Shown one piece after another: positions 7,465 to 18,934 of a stretch of 25,153 nt of DNA; the first letter of the stretch is position 1, and each line of letters opens with the position of its first letter. The notes under the pieces are model-generated. The model was given only the letters and a program-made list of their open reading frames with translations. It made no database searches and was not told the DNA's origin. The translations under genes were made by a program, and so were the position numbers. This DNA is from JBBILU01 sp037444775 (GTDB lineage: Bacteria; Patescibacteriota; Gracilibacteria; BD1-5; UBA6164), in contig JBBILU010000016.1 of the NCBI GenBank assembly GCA_037444775.1, forward strand, positions 1 through 25,153, in the 5' to 3' direction.

Positions 7465-10400
7465 TTATTTAGCAGTTTTTGTAGCATCCATATATTCTCA
7501 AATAAATCTTGAAATAAGTGGTGCTGGTTTTTTAAGTAAAGAAGAACCAAAGTTTACAACAGTTCAAACTGAGATTTTTCAAGCCTCTTCTTTTACAAAA
7601 GTTCTATTGTCTATTAAGTCATCTAAATTTCAATAAACAGTTCAAGACAATTTCAAAGTAGAAGTGTTATTTTCTCAATTAGATATAACTTTTCCTCAAA
7701 CAGTTCAGTTTGGAATAGAAATATAAGTTCATTCTAAAGCATTAACATTTTTATCAATAATAATATTTCATCATTTTACAACAAATGCTATATTTTGTGG
7801 AATATTTTTTATATCTTCTGAAATTTCTAAATTACCATTTTCAACAATGTATGTTGTTGGAATAGTTATAGATTGCAGTCTAGAAAGTCAAGATGAATCT
7901 ATTTTTAAACTTTTATCTTTTAGAATAAATACATCAGACATTCAGTTATAACTTTTTACATGATCCAAAGTTTCAGTTCCGTTTGTTGTATTTCAAGTAG
8001 ATTTAACAACATTACTTGCTCAACTTGAATATTTTGTTCATTCGTTAGCTGTTTTTTCAATTTTATCTTTATCAGTAACTGTTTTTACAAAACTTAAATC
8101 ATTTTGTGGTCATAAAACTGTAGAAACAAAGTTTTTATTTTTATCTGCAATAGAATCTTTTCAAGCAGTTTTTGCAGATTCTGCAACATTTCAAACTTCT
8201 TTTTTAAGATATGTAGTCCCTCATCAAATTGTAGTTATTGTTGGTTTAACAACAGTTATATCAAGTTTTGATGCAAAGTATGATTTTTCATGTCATTCCA
8301 AAGTTACAACTAATTCTGATTTACTTCAATTTGCAGTTGCTGCAATTGTATTTCATTTATAAGGAACTATTACATCTAATTTCTTTTTTTCTCCTGGAAA
8401 TAAATATCAAACATTTGTAGTATTACAATATTTTTGAACATTTGGAGTAACAATATTATCATTAGGAGTTTTTTTATAAATACATAATCGTTGCTCAAAT
8501 TTCAAGGCTCCTAGATTAGCTCAAGTTCAAGTATTTTTTATATAAATACTATCTCAATCTATCAATCAAGTTTGACCTGGATAATCAAATAAGTATTGTC
8601 ATCACATTATAACAGTTCAACTAGGATAAAATGTAATATCTCAACCTGTTGGGATTGTTTTATTATAAGAACAAGTTGTTGAACATTTAACTCATCTATA
8701 TCAATTATTAGCAGTTCAAAAATCACACTCTTCTCAAGGTTCAACTATTCCATTTCAACAAGAAGGATTTGCTCAACGACCACCTCATCATCATCCACCA
8801 CTTCATCATCATCCACCACTTCAAGGACTTCAATTTCAAATTAATACATCAGCATTACAAGCTAGAGATCAAACGAAAGCATTTCATCAACTCAAATCTG
8901 GACTAACTTCACATTTTATTTTATAAGTTCATTGAATTTTATAATTACAAGTTGCTTCTCATTTTCTTTCATAATTAGAATGAACAAGAACTGTATGAAT
9001 AGTTCAGTTTCAACAATTTATTTTTACTTGATTAGAACTTCAGTTTCAATCACATAAAACTTTTACATCTAAACTAGATCCAGAAAAAGAAACTATTTTT
9101 GTATGTCAAGCAGAATCTTTTACTGTTATTCAAGTAGATGGAGTATGAGAAAGAATATAGGTATCTTCACAAATTGGAGATCAACCACCACCTCATCAAC
9201 CACCACCACCTCAGCTTGGAATTTCAACATCAGACCAATCATCATCTGTTACTTTAGTAGTACTTATAGTTCAATATCAATCTACCTTAGCTGTATTCCT
9301 ATAACTTGATCTTGTATTTGTTTGTTCACATTGGTAAACTGGAGTAGATTCTCAAGGGTTTAATACAAGTGTTCAAAAGTCTTTATTACAATTAGGAGCA
9401 AGTTCATCCGTTACAACAATATTTCTCAATGGTTCATTTCAAGTATTTTTTACAATTATATTAAATTTTTCTGTTTGTCCTGAATTAATTTTTTGATTAT
9501 CATCTTCTGGAGTTTTAGAAACATTTCAATCTTGATCTAAAGGACTTCATTGATTAGAATATTTAATTATTTCTATTTTTGGATCAAGAATTCAAACTGT
9601 AATACTAGCAGGATCTACATCATCTTCATCTCAACTATTTGCAGTACATCAATCTGGATTATCATTTACATCTGTAAAATCTGTTTTGTATGGATCTGAA
9701 TAATTATTATTTTGTGATGTTTCTTTTTTAGAATCACAATCTTCTCAACCTTGTGCATTAAATACTTCTGACCAATTTGTTATAGTTCAAGTTGCTCATC
9801 ATAATACTTTTAATTTTATTATTAAATATTCTTTTTTTCAAGGTAATATTGATTTTATATTTTGTTTTGTTTTAGAATTTTTAACTATTCACCATCAATT
9901 TCATTGTACTAATTCCATATTTGCAGGAATATAATCAATTACTTCAACATTTGTTGCAGTAATATTTCATTGATTCTCTACTCATATTTTATATTCTACT
10001 ATACTTCAAGAATAATAGCTTCAAGTAGTTAAAACTTCTTTAGTTAAAGCTAAATCAAATGTAGTAATTGGAGTAATAATAATACTAGCAGGATCTACAT
10101 CATCTTCATCTCAACTATTTGCAGTACATCAATCTGGATTATCATTTACATCTGTAAAATCTGTTTTGTATGGATCTGAATAATTATTATTTTGTGATGT
10201 TTCTTTTTTAGAATCACAATCTTCTCAACCTTGTGCATTAAATACTTCTGACCAATTTGTTATAGTTCAAGTTGCTCATCATAATACTTTTAATTTTATT
10301 ATTAAATATTCTTTTTTTCAAGGTAATATTGATTTTATATTTTGTTTTGTTTTAGAATTTTTAACTATTCACCATCAATTTCATTGTACTAATTCCATAT

Positions 10401-12438
10401 TTGCAGGAATATAATCAATTACTTCAACATTTGTTGCAGTAATATTTCATTGATTCTCTACTCATATTTTATATTCTACTATACTTCAAGAAGAATAAGG
10501 TCAATTTCAAATAACTTCTTTAGTTAAAGCTAAATCAAAAGTTTTATTAATAGTAACTTTACATTCTTGATCAGCTGTTTGTAAATTTTCTCAATCCACA
10601 ATACAAACAAAGTCATATTTTCAATTTGATGAAAAGTTATAAACTCCTGTAGGATTAGTAGAATATTTTATATTATTTACATAAATTTTATAATTTTTGA
10701 CTCATCCAGTTCAAGTACAAGCATATTGTCCATTAGACTCATTAACAGTTAATCATTGACAATCTGGGACAGGTGTTTCAATTATATTAATTTCAGCAGG
10801 ATCTACATCATCTTCATCTCAAGTATTTGGATTACATCACAATGGATTTTTATTAGATGAAGAAAAATCTGTAGTATAAGGATCTTTAAAAGTATCATTC
10901 TCTTCACTTTCAGGTTGGGAGTCACAATCCATTCAATTATCAACATCAACTTCAGCCCAGTTTTTTATTTTTCATACAGCTCAAGATTTTATTTTGAAAG
11001 AGATTGTTTCAGTTTTTGATTCTCAAGGAGCTATATTTTTAAAAACTTTAAGTGCTTTAGTTCACAAAACTGACCAAGTAGGATCTGTTATTTCTAAATA
11101 ATCTGGGATATAATCAACCACTTGAAAATCTCAAGAATTTATAGTTCATTGATTTGTAACATTAATATTAAAAGTTACTGTCTCTCAAACTTTAAAATCT
11201 TTTTTATCTCAAGAAACTTCTTTTATTAGAGCCAGATCATAAGTTCAAACTGATATTAAAGCAGGATCATGATCATCTTCATCCTCTCATTCTTCACAAA
11301 TTCAATCTTTATCATTATTTCATCTTCCATCTACTTTATTATCCCAATTTTTATCAACAGTATACCAAGATTTATCGACTCCTGACGGACCGTCTCAACT
11401 ATGACAATCATTTGCTAAATTTGAATCCGGAGTTGAATCGATATCATCTCAATCATCTTTTGATATTTCAGCCCAATTTACTAAATCTCAAGGTCTAGTG
11501 TTTTCTTTTATTTTTAAAGTAATTCTAATAACTTTATTAGCTTGTGGAGCTATTACATCTGTAATAGTATATTTTGCTAAATCTCAAGACAATGTCCATT
11601 TATTATCTACAAGTTCAAATTCTGAAGAAATACGATCAGTAATTTCTACATTTTTTGCATCAGCTTGTCATTGATTTGTTACTGTTATATCAAAATTAAC
11701 TGTATCTCAAGGAGCATAAATAGCTTTTTGATTTACAACTGTTTTTGTAAGAGCCAAATCATAAGTTTTTGGAGTAATTGGAGTACATGAATTTACATCA
11801 CAAGTTTGTGCTGTATATCAAGGAGCTTTTGGATCACATTGTTCACCTTGATTTTTATCAACTACTCAATCTCAACACCAAGCTGGTTTTAGAAATAAAC
11901 ATTCTGTATGAGTTTTCATTGGTCAAACAGTCTTTTTAGACATATCAAATTCATGATAATTTGCAACAAATTTAACTCTATAAGCAGGAGAATTTCTATC
12001 TGCTCATTCTAAAACATTATTTAATCTAATTCATCCATTTGGGACTGTTTCAATAAACTTTTCTTTATTTGTTCCAGGAGCAAATGAATAATAATTTCTT
12101 CATTTTCAAGAAACATACCATTCAAAACTGTACTTTGTAAGTTCTGTTGTATAAAACCATTCTGTTTTACTTTGCAAAACATCAAGTAATACATTATTTG
12201 TATTTTCATCTTCGAAATACAAATCCGTAATTCATTTCTTTGAGTTAGACCAATAATCCTCTATTGCAATAGCTTTTCATTTGTATATATTTCCACCATC
12301 AAAACATTGATTACAAGAAAGTGCATTTTTTCAATATTGACTACAAGAAACTTCTTTAAATAAAGCAGCATCAGTAATTCAAATATTTAATATTGATAGT
12401 AATGGAACCAATAGCACAAATTTAAAAATATTTTTCAT
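7465..12438 (-). CDS. Giant secreted surface protein with DUF11-type repeats
   Basis: A 1657-aa protein open from ATG 12438 to TAA 7465 only when TGA is glycine. Residues 1-25 are a signal peptide ending ITDA. A cysteine-rich region follows with a CGDGVVDKNQGEQCD motif (188-202), and another such motif is CGNGIVEPGEECD (1227-1239), both of the myxo-type/DUF4215 pattern. At least four DUF11-type beta-sandwich repeats start with (Y/F)DLAL(T/I)K at about 226, 400, 635 and 794; a more divergent one follows near 955. Asp-rich linkers (DEDDVDPA, DDIDSTPD) separate them. Two poly-Gly stretches (about 1076-1086 and 1208-1220) use tandem TGA codons. The C-terminus has no membrane anchor. It follows the small lipoprotein gene after 10 bp, so they are cotranscribed. 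It probably forms a surface fibre or adhesin; the ligand is unknown. Confidence 0.85.
9600..10012 (-). repeat. Perfect 413-bp intragenic duplication, copy nearer the 3' end of the gene
   Basis: Identical base for base to 10080-10492 at a period of 480 bp (160 codons), so the reading frame is kept. Each copy encodes most of a DUF11-type unit with its Asp-rich linker (DEDDVDPASI to ENQGNI). The 67 bp between the copies differ from the flanks. Absence of any silent change implies a recent event or gene conversion. Confidence 0.95.
10080..10492 (-). repeat. Perfect 413-bp intragenic duplication, copy nearer the 5' end of the gene
   Basis: Partner of 9600-10012. Immediately beyond 10492 the two copies diverge (aataatagct against aagaataagg). 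A more distant third relative of the linker is visible at about 10797-10830 (gcaggatctacatcatcttc), suggesting that the array grew by repeated unequal exchange. Confidence 0.95.
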
Positions 12439-12448
12439 ATTATATTGA

Positions 12449-12673
12449 TTAAAAATTATTTCAATCAGAACCTTTCAAAGTTTCTGATTCAGATTGAGTA
12501 GTAATTTGAGCACTACTTCATATTCATCAGATTTCAGTTATACCACTTTTTTCAGAAATGTCAATGGCTCTTTCTGTCTCAGGAGCTATTATATTATCTG
12601 CAGTTTCATTCTTTGTTATTCAACAAGAAAATAGAAATAGTAGAGACATTAGTAAAAATATTATTGTTTTCAT
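12449..12673 (-). CDS. Small lipoprotein
   Basis: A 74-aa protein. Residues 1-16 are a hydrophobic signal (MKTIIFLLMSLLFLFS) followed by Cys17, which matches a lipobox (LFSC), with TGA-encoded Gly18 after it. The mature part is short, polar and rich in Ser, Thr, Glu and Gly, with no recognisable domain. It lies between the 1074-aa gene (17 bp upstream) and the giant repeat protein (10 bp downstream) on the same strand, so the three form an operon. It could anchor or assist secretion of its large neighbours; that is inference. Confidence 0.7.
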
Positions 12674-12690
12674 TTTTTTATAAATTATTG

Positions 12691-15600
12691 TTAAAATTTT
12701 AGTGCATCTCGTGGGTTTAATCATTTTCAAGTTCCAGGTTGTGTTCAGTTTGGACTTGTTGTTTGTTTTCCTGTTCAGTGTTTAATTCAGTGTTTAGTTC
12801 AATTATCACTAATATTCTGAGCATCGTGTCATCAAATGTGTGTTTCTGTTTTTCAAGTATGTCATGTTTCTCCATCTTCCGGAGTATGTCATGTTTCTCC
12901 ATTTTCCGGAGTATGTCATGTTTCTCCATCTTCTACTGGTGGAGGTGGAGTTGGTGGAGTTGGTTCTGTTGGAGTTGGTGGAGTTGGTTCTGTTGGAGTT
13001 GGTGGTGTATAAGTAACACTTCCTCAAAAACTTGAATATGTAGGGTTTAATATATCTCAACCACTTACTCAATTTCAAGTAACTCAATTATTTAGAACAG
13101 TTTCTCAAATTTTTCATCTAACTAATAATACATCATCAAATCAGTTTGGATCTTTTCATAAGAAAACTTGTATTTGATTCAAATTTATATCTTTTAGATT
13201 TATTCAAGCATCTTTAGCTAATCTTTGAGCTAAAGCTTGTTTTATTTGTAAATCACTTATTGTTTGTAATATTGGAACTCAATTTCAATCAGCAACTAAA
13301 TTTGCTCAACTAGGCATATATTGAAGACCTTTGTTTACAGCTTTTCATCAAACTAAAGTATGTTTTACATCATAAGCAACTCATTTTGCAAAAGATACAT
13401 TTCTATTTGTTCCATATATTGAAATAGTATTTAATAAAACTTCTCTTTCTGTATGAATATTTCATCATAACAATTTAGAAATAATTTCATCAAACTTATG
13501 AGATCTATTTCTATCTATTTCAATTATTTTTTCTAAGTGTAAATTCGTATTTCGATAATTAGCTTCATTTGAGGTTGAAAGTAATGCTTGAACTTGTCAT
13601 ATAATATATGCTTTTTCATCATCAGTAGGATTTGGATATTCCCTAAGCAATTTACTAATTGCTCTATTATTTTCTGATAATTTAACTATTCAATCCCATT
13701 CTCATTTTAAAGCTTCAATTGCTCACTTTTCATATCTACTTCTTGCATTTGGAGAAAAACCAGCAAGAATTGAATCAAGTTCAGCTTTATTTTTTACAAC
13801 TTTTCATAATTCAATTCATCATCTATTTCAGGTTTCTGCTGGAGTAGTACTTAAATATATAGTAAAGTTTTTTGAAGTTCCATTTTCATAATCAAATTTT
13901 CTAACTATATCTAACCTAAGATTTTGTCCATTTCCAGCTGAATAAGTATTTGAATTTTGATTAACTCAATTTCCTAATATACCAACATTTAATCAATTTA
14001 TAACAACTGAATTTCAACTTATTTTTATTTTATCTCTTAAGTATTTATCTGAATTTATAAGTTCTTGTACACTTACTTTTGAAATACTATCATTAATTGC
14101 TTTTAATTCTACGGCTTGTTTTTCTGGTTTATAATTTCTTGAATTATATTCAAAAGAAGGTCAAAATCATGCAACAACTCATGGAATTATAAAAAATCCT
14201 AATCAAGTTATCTGTAATCATTCTACTTGTGAAAAAGCTTTATCTCTGAAAGATTTTATATAGGAATCTCTAAAAGCTATTGGTGACATTCAAGCATTAT
14301 CAATTAAAGCCTTTTGTTTAGCTTTAAATTCTTTAAAGTTAGCTTGTAAATTATTGAATTCTTGGCTTGTAAGTTTTCTTCCAGCAATACTTTCTGCTTG
14401 TTGTTTATCTATAGTTTGCATTAAAATAAAAGAATCAATAGCTTTTGCTGTTTGAACAATTGCTTCATTTAATCATTTTGTATTTGTTGAAGCTTTTTCA
14501 TTAATACTTCAACTCCATATTCAATTAGAATTTGAAACAGTTGCTGAAAAAGATTCTAAGTCTATTGTTTTTCAAACACTATATCATCAATTTGCAAAAA
14601 CACTAAAATTAAATCATCAAATATTTTTGTGAAATATTTCTGGGTTAAGTGAGATTTTTCAAGTAGAAGGAACAAATCATAAACTATCTATTATTCATCC
14701 AACTGCCAAAGGAATATTTATTGAACCTCAACGTTTAGCTCAAGTCATTAATCAAATAGTAGCTGTTTTTACAATTTGATATTCTTCTGCACTTAGCTCT
14801 CATCATTTTTTATGTTGTAACTTTGATAAGTTTTTATTCAAAGCTGATATAACTTGTCAAGTATTTATTCAATTTCTAAGAGCATCTTTTTCATTAAAAA
14901 TTTTTAATCAATTTTTTACTAATAAAACCGAAAAGTCTACTCAATTTGTTAAAGCTGTATCTAATCTAGTTCTAAATTTCTCAGGGAAAGCAATATCTGT
15001 TTTAACATCTTCTGGACTAAATCCAAGATTTCAAATTAAATAAGCAATTTGTTTATCTCAAATTTGTCTATCATCTGCAGTTTCATCAAACATTCTAGCT
15101 TCAGTAACCATATACCTTTTAGCTGTTTCAATAACTGCATTTCTATTGACATCATAAATATATTCTTTTCTAGATTCTACATTTTTTATATCTAAAGTAG
15201 ACATATTTTCAGCTCTTTTTAGAATTGCATTTCTTTCAGCATTGTTTCATGGACTAAAAATTTTTGAAATAATTCATCTTTTATCTTTGTATCATAAACT
15301 TTGTAAAAGTCCGTTAAGTTCTGCTGGGTTTAATGTAGCCAAGTCCTCTGCTCAATTAACAGTTTTTCATGTTGATTGAAAGTATATAGGTCACTGTTTC
15401 AATCTATCAGAAAGAACTATCATAAATTTTTCAAATTCAACTATATCAAGATTTGAGCTTTTTAATCACTCAGCTTGATATCTAGTTTTTTGATTTTTTA
15501 AATCAACTCTGTTTGGATTATTAGAACTTGGTTTTGAATTATTCGAATTTCATCAAAACAATTCATCTCTATTATCATGACTTATAAGAGGTTTATTACT

Positions 15601-15915
15601 TCATATATTTTCCTTAAGTTTTATTTGAGAATTAATAGATTCTTGTATAATAACATTTCTTTGTTTTAAAAGTTCTATTATTTCATCAATATCAACTCAT
15701 TCTTTAAAAAATTCTGCTTTTTTTGAAAGAAGATCTCATATTTTAGAAATTCATTGATTCCATAATTTCATTGCTTCAAACTTATCAATCAAGTCATTTT
15801 TATTACTATCAAGATATCTAATTTGTTGTTCTGTTATTTTTCAAGGAACCTCAGCAAATCTACTCTCTACTAATCCCATAACCACCTTTTTATACATTTT
15901 TACTATATGTAACAT
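12691..15915 (-). CDS. Large protein of unknown function with EF-hand-like loop and Pro-rich repeat tail
   Basis: 1074 aa from the first ATG (15915); in-frame ATGs at 15897 and 15879 are equally possible, the last with an AAGGTGG just upstream but very close. There is no clear signal peptide. Near the N-terminus (about 36-47) DSNKNDLIDKFE fits an EF-hand calcium loop, although Asp replaces the usual Gly at loop position 6. The central 700 residues are mostly helical-looking with Gly-rich patches (GLGFFIIPGVVAGFGPSFEY could be membrane-associated). The tail has TPPTPTEP repeats, then three GETGHTPE-type repeats, then a Gly/His/Thr/Lys-rich end. The Pro-rich and tandem-repeat tail suggests an envelope-spanning or surface role. 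I do not recognise the family. First gene of the surface operon. Confidence 0.72.
12863..13009 (-). repeat. In-frame tandem repeats in the tail of the 1074-aa protein
   Basis: Units of 27 bp start at 12863, 12890 and 12917 (the third diverges after 17 bp) and encode GETGHTPED. Beside them, at about 12948-13009, a 24-bp unit (ttggtggagttggttctgttggag) repeats and encodes the Pro/Thr/Glu run. Both unit lengths are multiples of three, so copy number can vary without breaking the frame. Confidence 0.85.
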
Positions 15916-16109
15916 AATTTTGTTTTATTAAAAAATAATTTTATTTTTGTTTTCATTTTCTTGTTTTCCTTTTCAAGTTTTCCGTTTTGTTAACCAGAGA
16001 GCAGCATAATAATTTTTGTTTTTTTCATAGTTTTATGAATTAGAAAATAAATATCTACATAAGATTAGCATATTATTTGAAGCTTGTCAAAAATCTAAGA
16101 CTATTTTTT
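15916..16109. other. Intergenic region upstream of the surface operon
   Basis: 194 bp of T-rich sequence. On the - strand the frames carry closely spaced stops; the only ORFs are a 12-codon MKKTKIIMLLSG and other trivial frames. The region should hold the promoter of the surface operon, but no convincing -35/-10 pair stands out from the AT background. Confidence 0.5.
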
Positions 16110-17243
16110 TTATTCTTCATCTCAATATAGTATATTATCAAATATATCTGTATAAAAATTAGTCATATTTAATTCATCTTCTCAAGAATAACAAAGTGTA
16201 GTTCACATAGAATTAACTTCAAAAAATATATATCTTCAATCTTTTGTTTTTCAAAATTCAAGTGTTCAAGTAGTAAATTCTAAAATTTCTATATATTTAT
16301 AAGAAATATCTAGTATATCTTTGTATTTTGTTTCCCATAAAAAATTTTTTATATAATTCCACTGAATTTGAACATCTGTATAATATTTAAATCAAGGGGC
16401 ATTTAAAACATGTTGTCTTGTTGATAATATTTTTTTTGATTTTATAGAATAAATTTTAATATTTCAGTTAAATTTTGTAAAATATATTCTATATTCTTCA
16501 ATAAAATCTTTATAAGGAGTTATGTAAATATTTCTTGAAATATTTGAATTAGTAAAAATAGCAGTATTTAATTTTTTTTCTTGAAAATCATTATAATTTT
16601 CTAAATCTACCATCCAAACTCATTTTCAAGCATAACTAATATCATCTTTTATTACAATTTCTTTATCAAAGTTATTTTTTACATAACTTAAAAAAATTTC
16701 ATTATTCTCCTTTTTTAAGTTATATGGAATAATAATATCTCATATAAAACGATCTCTATTATAGTATAATGATTCTATACCATAAAATTTTCATTTTCCT
16801 GTCAAAATATTTTTTAAATCATTAGTTTGCCTAAATTTAGAGTTAAATTTTTTGAGCAACTTCTTTAGTATATGAAAAAATGGTGAGCTAACATTTCCTC
16901 TAAATGTACAAAATAAAACTTCATTAATATCTAATTCCTTGATATCTGAATTATCTACAATAAATAATTTATCATTAAAGATAAACATTGAAACATCAAA
17001 TAAAAACTCCACTTTCAAATCACTATTAAATCTACTGTTTAAGTAAGAGATAAATAAATAAAGTTCTTGTGAATAAATATTATTCATAACACCTGAATCA
17101 TTTTCATACATTTTTTTACAATAATCCCACACATTTAAAATATCACTTTCTTTTTCTAAGAAATTAAAAGTCTTAATTTCTTTTTTGGCTTCTTGTAAAT
17201 AATCTGGATGTATTCATAAATACAAATAAATCTTTTTATACAT
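16110..17243 (-). CDS. ATP-grasp family enzyme
   Basis: A 377-aa protein. The C-terminal two thirds match the ATP-grasp fold: a strand lysine in VIKDD (195-201), the glycine loop SYAGKGVWMVD (203-213), the acidic strand FIEEYRIYF (247-255), and LEFGKTKDGRYIFFEVN (328-344) with the metal-binding Glu342 and Asn344. Gly206, Gly208 and Gly331 have TGA codons. Such enzymes join a carboxylate to an amine, thiol or other nucleophile through an acyl phosphate. The closest style, by eye, is the peptide/protein-ligase group (RimK- or MvdC/D-like), but the substrate is not evident. The N-terminal third is unrecognised. It lies alone, bounded upstream by the rmuC terminator. Confidence 0.72.
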
Positions 17244-17293
17244 ACCATTTTTCTTAATAATTAAAATACTCTAAAACTTTATCACAAAAAAAA

Positions 17294-17332
17294 ATAAAAT
17301 TCAAGAAAAACAAGTTTTTTCTTGAATTTTAT
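17294..17332 (-). terminator. Terminator after rmuC
   Basis: A perfect 17-bp stem (17294-17310 with 17316-17332) around a CAAGT loop (+ strand sense) is followed on the - strand by a run of nine Ts (17285-17293). It lies 57 bp beyond the rmuC stop and separates it from the ATP-grasp gene. Confidence 0.88.
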
Positions 17333-17389
17333 GTATTGACTTTTTATGAAAATATTGTGAAATAAAAAATCTATATTTTATATTTTTGA

Positions 17390-18511
17390 CTAACTCTTTT
17401 CAGAAAGCTCTAATTTATCAATAGAACAAAACTTTGAAATTATTTTTTTGTTTGTGTAATCAATATCATCAATATCTTTTCAAACTGTTTTGAAATCTTT
17501 TGTAAATTTATTCCACCTATTTTCAAATCTAGAAAATTCTATTCAAAGTTTTCATAATTCTTCTTGGATTACCAAAGCCTCTTTTCTAGTCTCTATATTT
17601 TTATTTATAGCAAGAATTATTGTTAACATAGCCATCAATGTAGTTGGAGAAGCCAAATAAATGTTTTTTGAATGTGCATATTCAATAATATTATTATGAT
17701 AAGCATTTATTTCAGCAAAAATAGCTTCAGCTGGAATAAACATAAAAGCTTGGTCTACAGTTTCATTTGGAATTATATATTTTTTACTAATATCATCTAT
17801 TTGCCTTTTTAAACTTAATACAAACATTTTTTCATAATCTTTTCTTTTTTCGGGAGACAAATTTTTATCATTTAATTTTTGATAATTATTCAAAGGAAAT
17901 TTAGAATCCACACAAATTAATCATTTAGCAGTTTTTATAACACAATCAGCCAAAACATTTTGTTTTTTGAAATGATATTGCATTTCAAACATTTTATCAT
18001 TTTTTTCTCAAAAAATATTTTCTAAAATACTTTGCAGGTGAATTTCTCAAAAAATTCACCTACTTTTACTGTTTGTTAAAACATTTTGTAATGAAACAAC
18101 TTCGGTATTTAATTTATCAATATTTTTTTGGGCTTCATCAATTTTTGCTAATCTTTCTATAATTTTACTAAAAGTTTCATTTGTTTTTTCAAAACCTTTT
18201 TCTAATTTTTTATCTACTTTATCGGACATATCTTCCAAAAAAACTTTTAGATTTTCTTTTAGAATTCTTTCATTTTCTCTATTTTCTTTCAAAATATTTC
18301 AAAACTTTTCATCAAGTTTTTCTCACAAAATTCATTTAAGATTAGAAAACTCTCTAATTAATTCTTTTAATAATTCTAAAGAATTTGATTTACTAGAAAA
18401 CTTTATTTTTTCAAGCAAAGAAGAGTTATCTTCTTTTCTTGAAACTTTCAAAAAAATAACAATAAGCAAAATTATTATTATTCAGAGCAAAATTAAAATA
18501 ATATTTTCCAT
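17390..18511 (-). CDS. rmuC: RmuC family protein (putative DNA recombination protein)
   Basis: 373 aa. Residues 2-22 form a single membrane anchor (IILILLGIIIILLIVIFL). A long charged coiled coil follows (about 30-150). The RmuC nuclease-like core begins at SRGIFGEIHLQSILE, the equivalent of the family's SRGxWGExxLxxIL, and continues through YHFKKQNVLADCVIK, CVDSKFPLNNYQ, DQAFMFIPAEAIFAEI and SPTTLMAML. These are strong family signatures. RmuC limits recombination at inverted repeats in E. coli and has been linked to restriction of foreign DNA; the exact reaction is uncertain. Conserved glycines of SRG and FGE are TGA codons. Start at ATG 18511, 28 bp after a decayed gene on the same strand. 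Confidence 0.9.
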
Positions 18512-18539
18512 TTTTTCTTGTTAAAATTAAATATTATGG

Positions 18540-18928
18540 CTAACTTATTTTCCATTCATCAATCAAAAAACTTTCTCCAGTATTGAAAAATAAACTTTCA
18601 TTATTAAATTCTTTTAAAAATCAGCTTATCTTTTTTCCACTATAAATATTTTCTAAAAAAATTTTCTTTCAAATATTTTTCTTTAAAATATCTATTTGTC
18701 ATGAAAGCATAAAAATTATTTTGTCAGTATAAACTTGTCATTATTTTTTACGGATTCTATATTATTTAAAGAAAATGTGCATCAAATTTCAGAAGCTAAA
18801 TTTTTTCACTTTCCCTCATTTCTTCAAGTAACTGTTAAGTTTATTTTGCTAGAAAAATTAGTCAGCAAAAATTTTGCCAACCATTTTCCAAATCAATCTG
18901 TTCATCAAATTATTGTTATATTTTGCAT
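18540..18928 (-). pseudogene. Broken Rossmann-fold gene, TyrA/F420-oxidoreductase-like N-terminus
   Basis: ATG 18928 opens a 70-codon frame ending at TAA 18716. Its product begins MQNITIIGGTDGFGKWLAKF, a Rossmann strand and nucleotide loop very like that of archaeal-type prephenate dehydrogenases, with VTGRN at the end of the second strand where NADP specificity is set. The frame then stops, and a second open frame shifted by one base covers the rest to TAG 18540 (IFLENIYSGKKISGFLKEF and FFNTGESFLIDEWKIS). A full enzyme needs about 250 or more residues, so this is a frameshifted and shortened remnant, or a small ORF of new function. It begins 6 bp after the fic stop. Confidence 0.5.
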
Positions 18929-18934
18929 ATTTTT

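Noticed and set aside
9103..9309. A Ser/Thr-rich + strand ORF
   Set aside because: Antisense to the giant DUF11 protein; its composition is explained by the Gly-rich codons on the other strand.
9600..10492. CRISPR-like or phage-type repeat array
   Set aside because: There are only two long copies with a period of 480 bp, in frame inside a protein gene; no short repeats with unique spacers.
12717..12929. A - strand ORF encoding repeated MEKHDILRK peptides (and an overlapping one with RWRNMTYSG repeats)
   Set aside because: Both are out-of-frame readings of the 27-bp tandem repeat inside the 1074-aa gene; the code-25 frame (GETGHTPE) continues through the whole region.
12809..13087. Separate gene with basic RTNSTNS repeats on the - strand
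   Set aside because: It is a frame-shifted reading of the Pro-rich repeat region and ends within the repeats; the main frame is uninterrupted.
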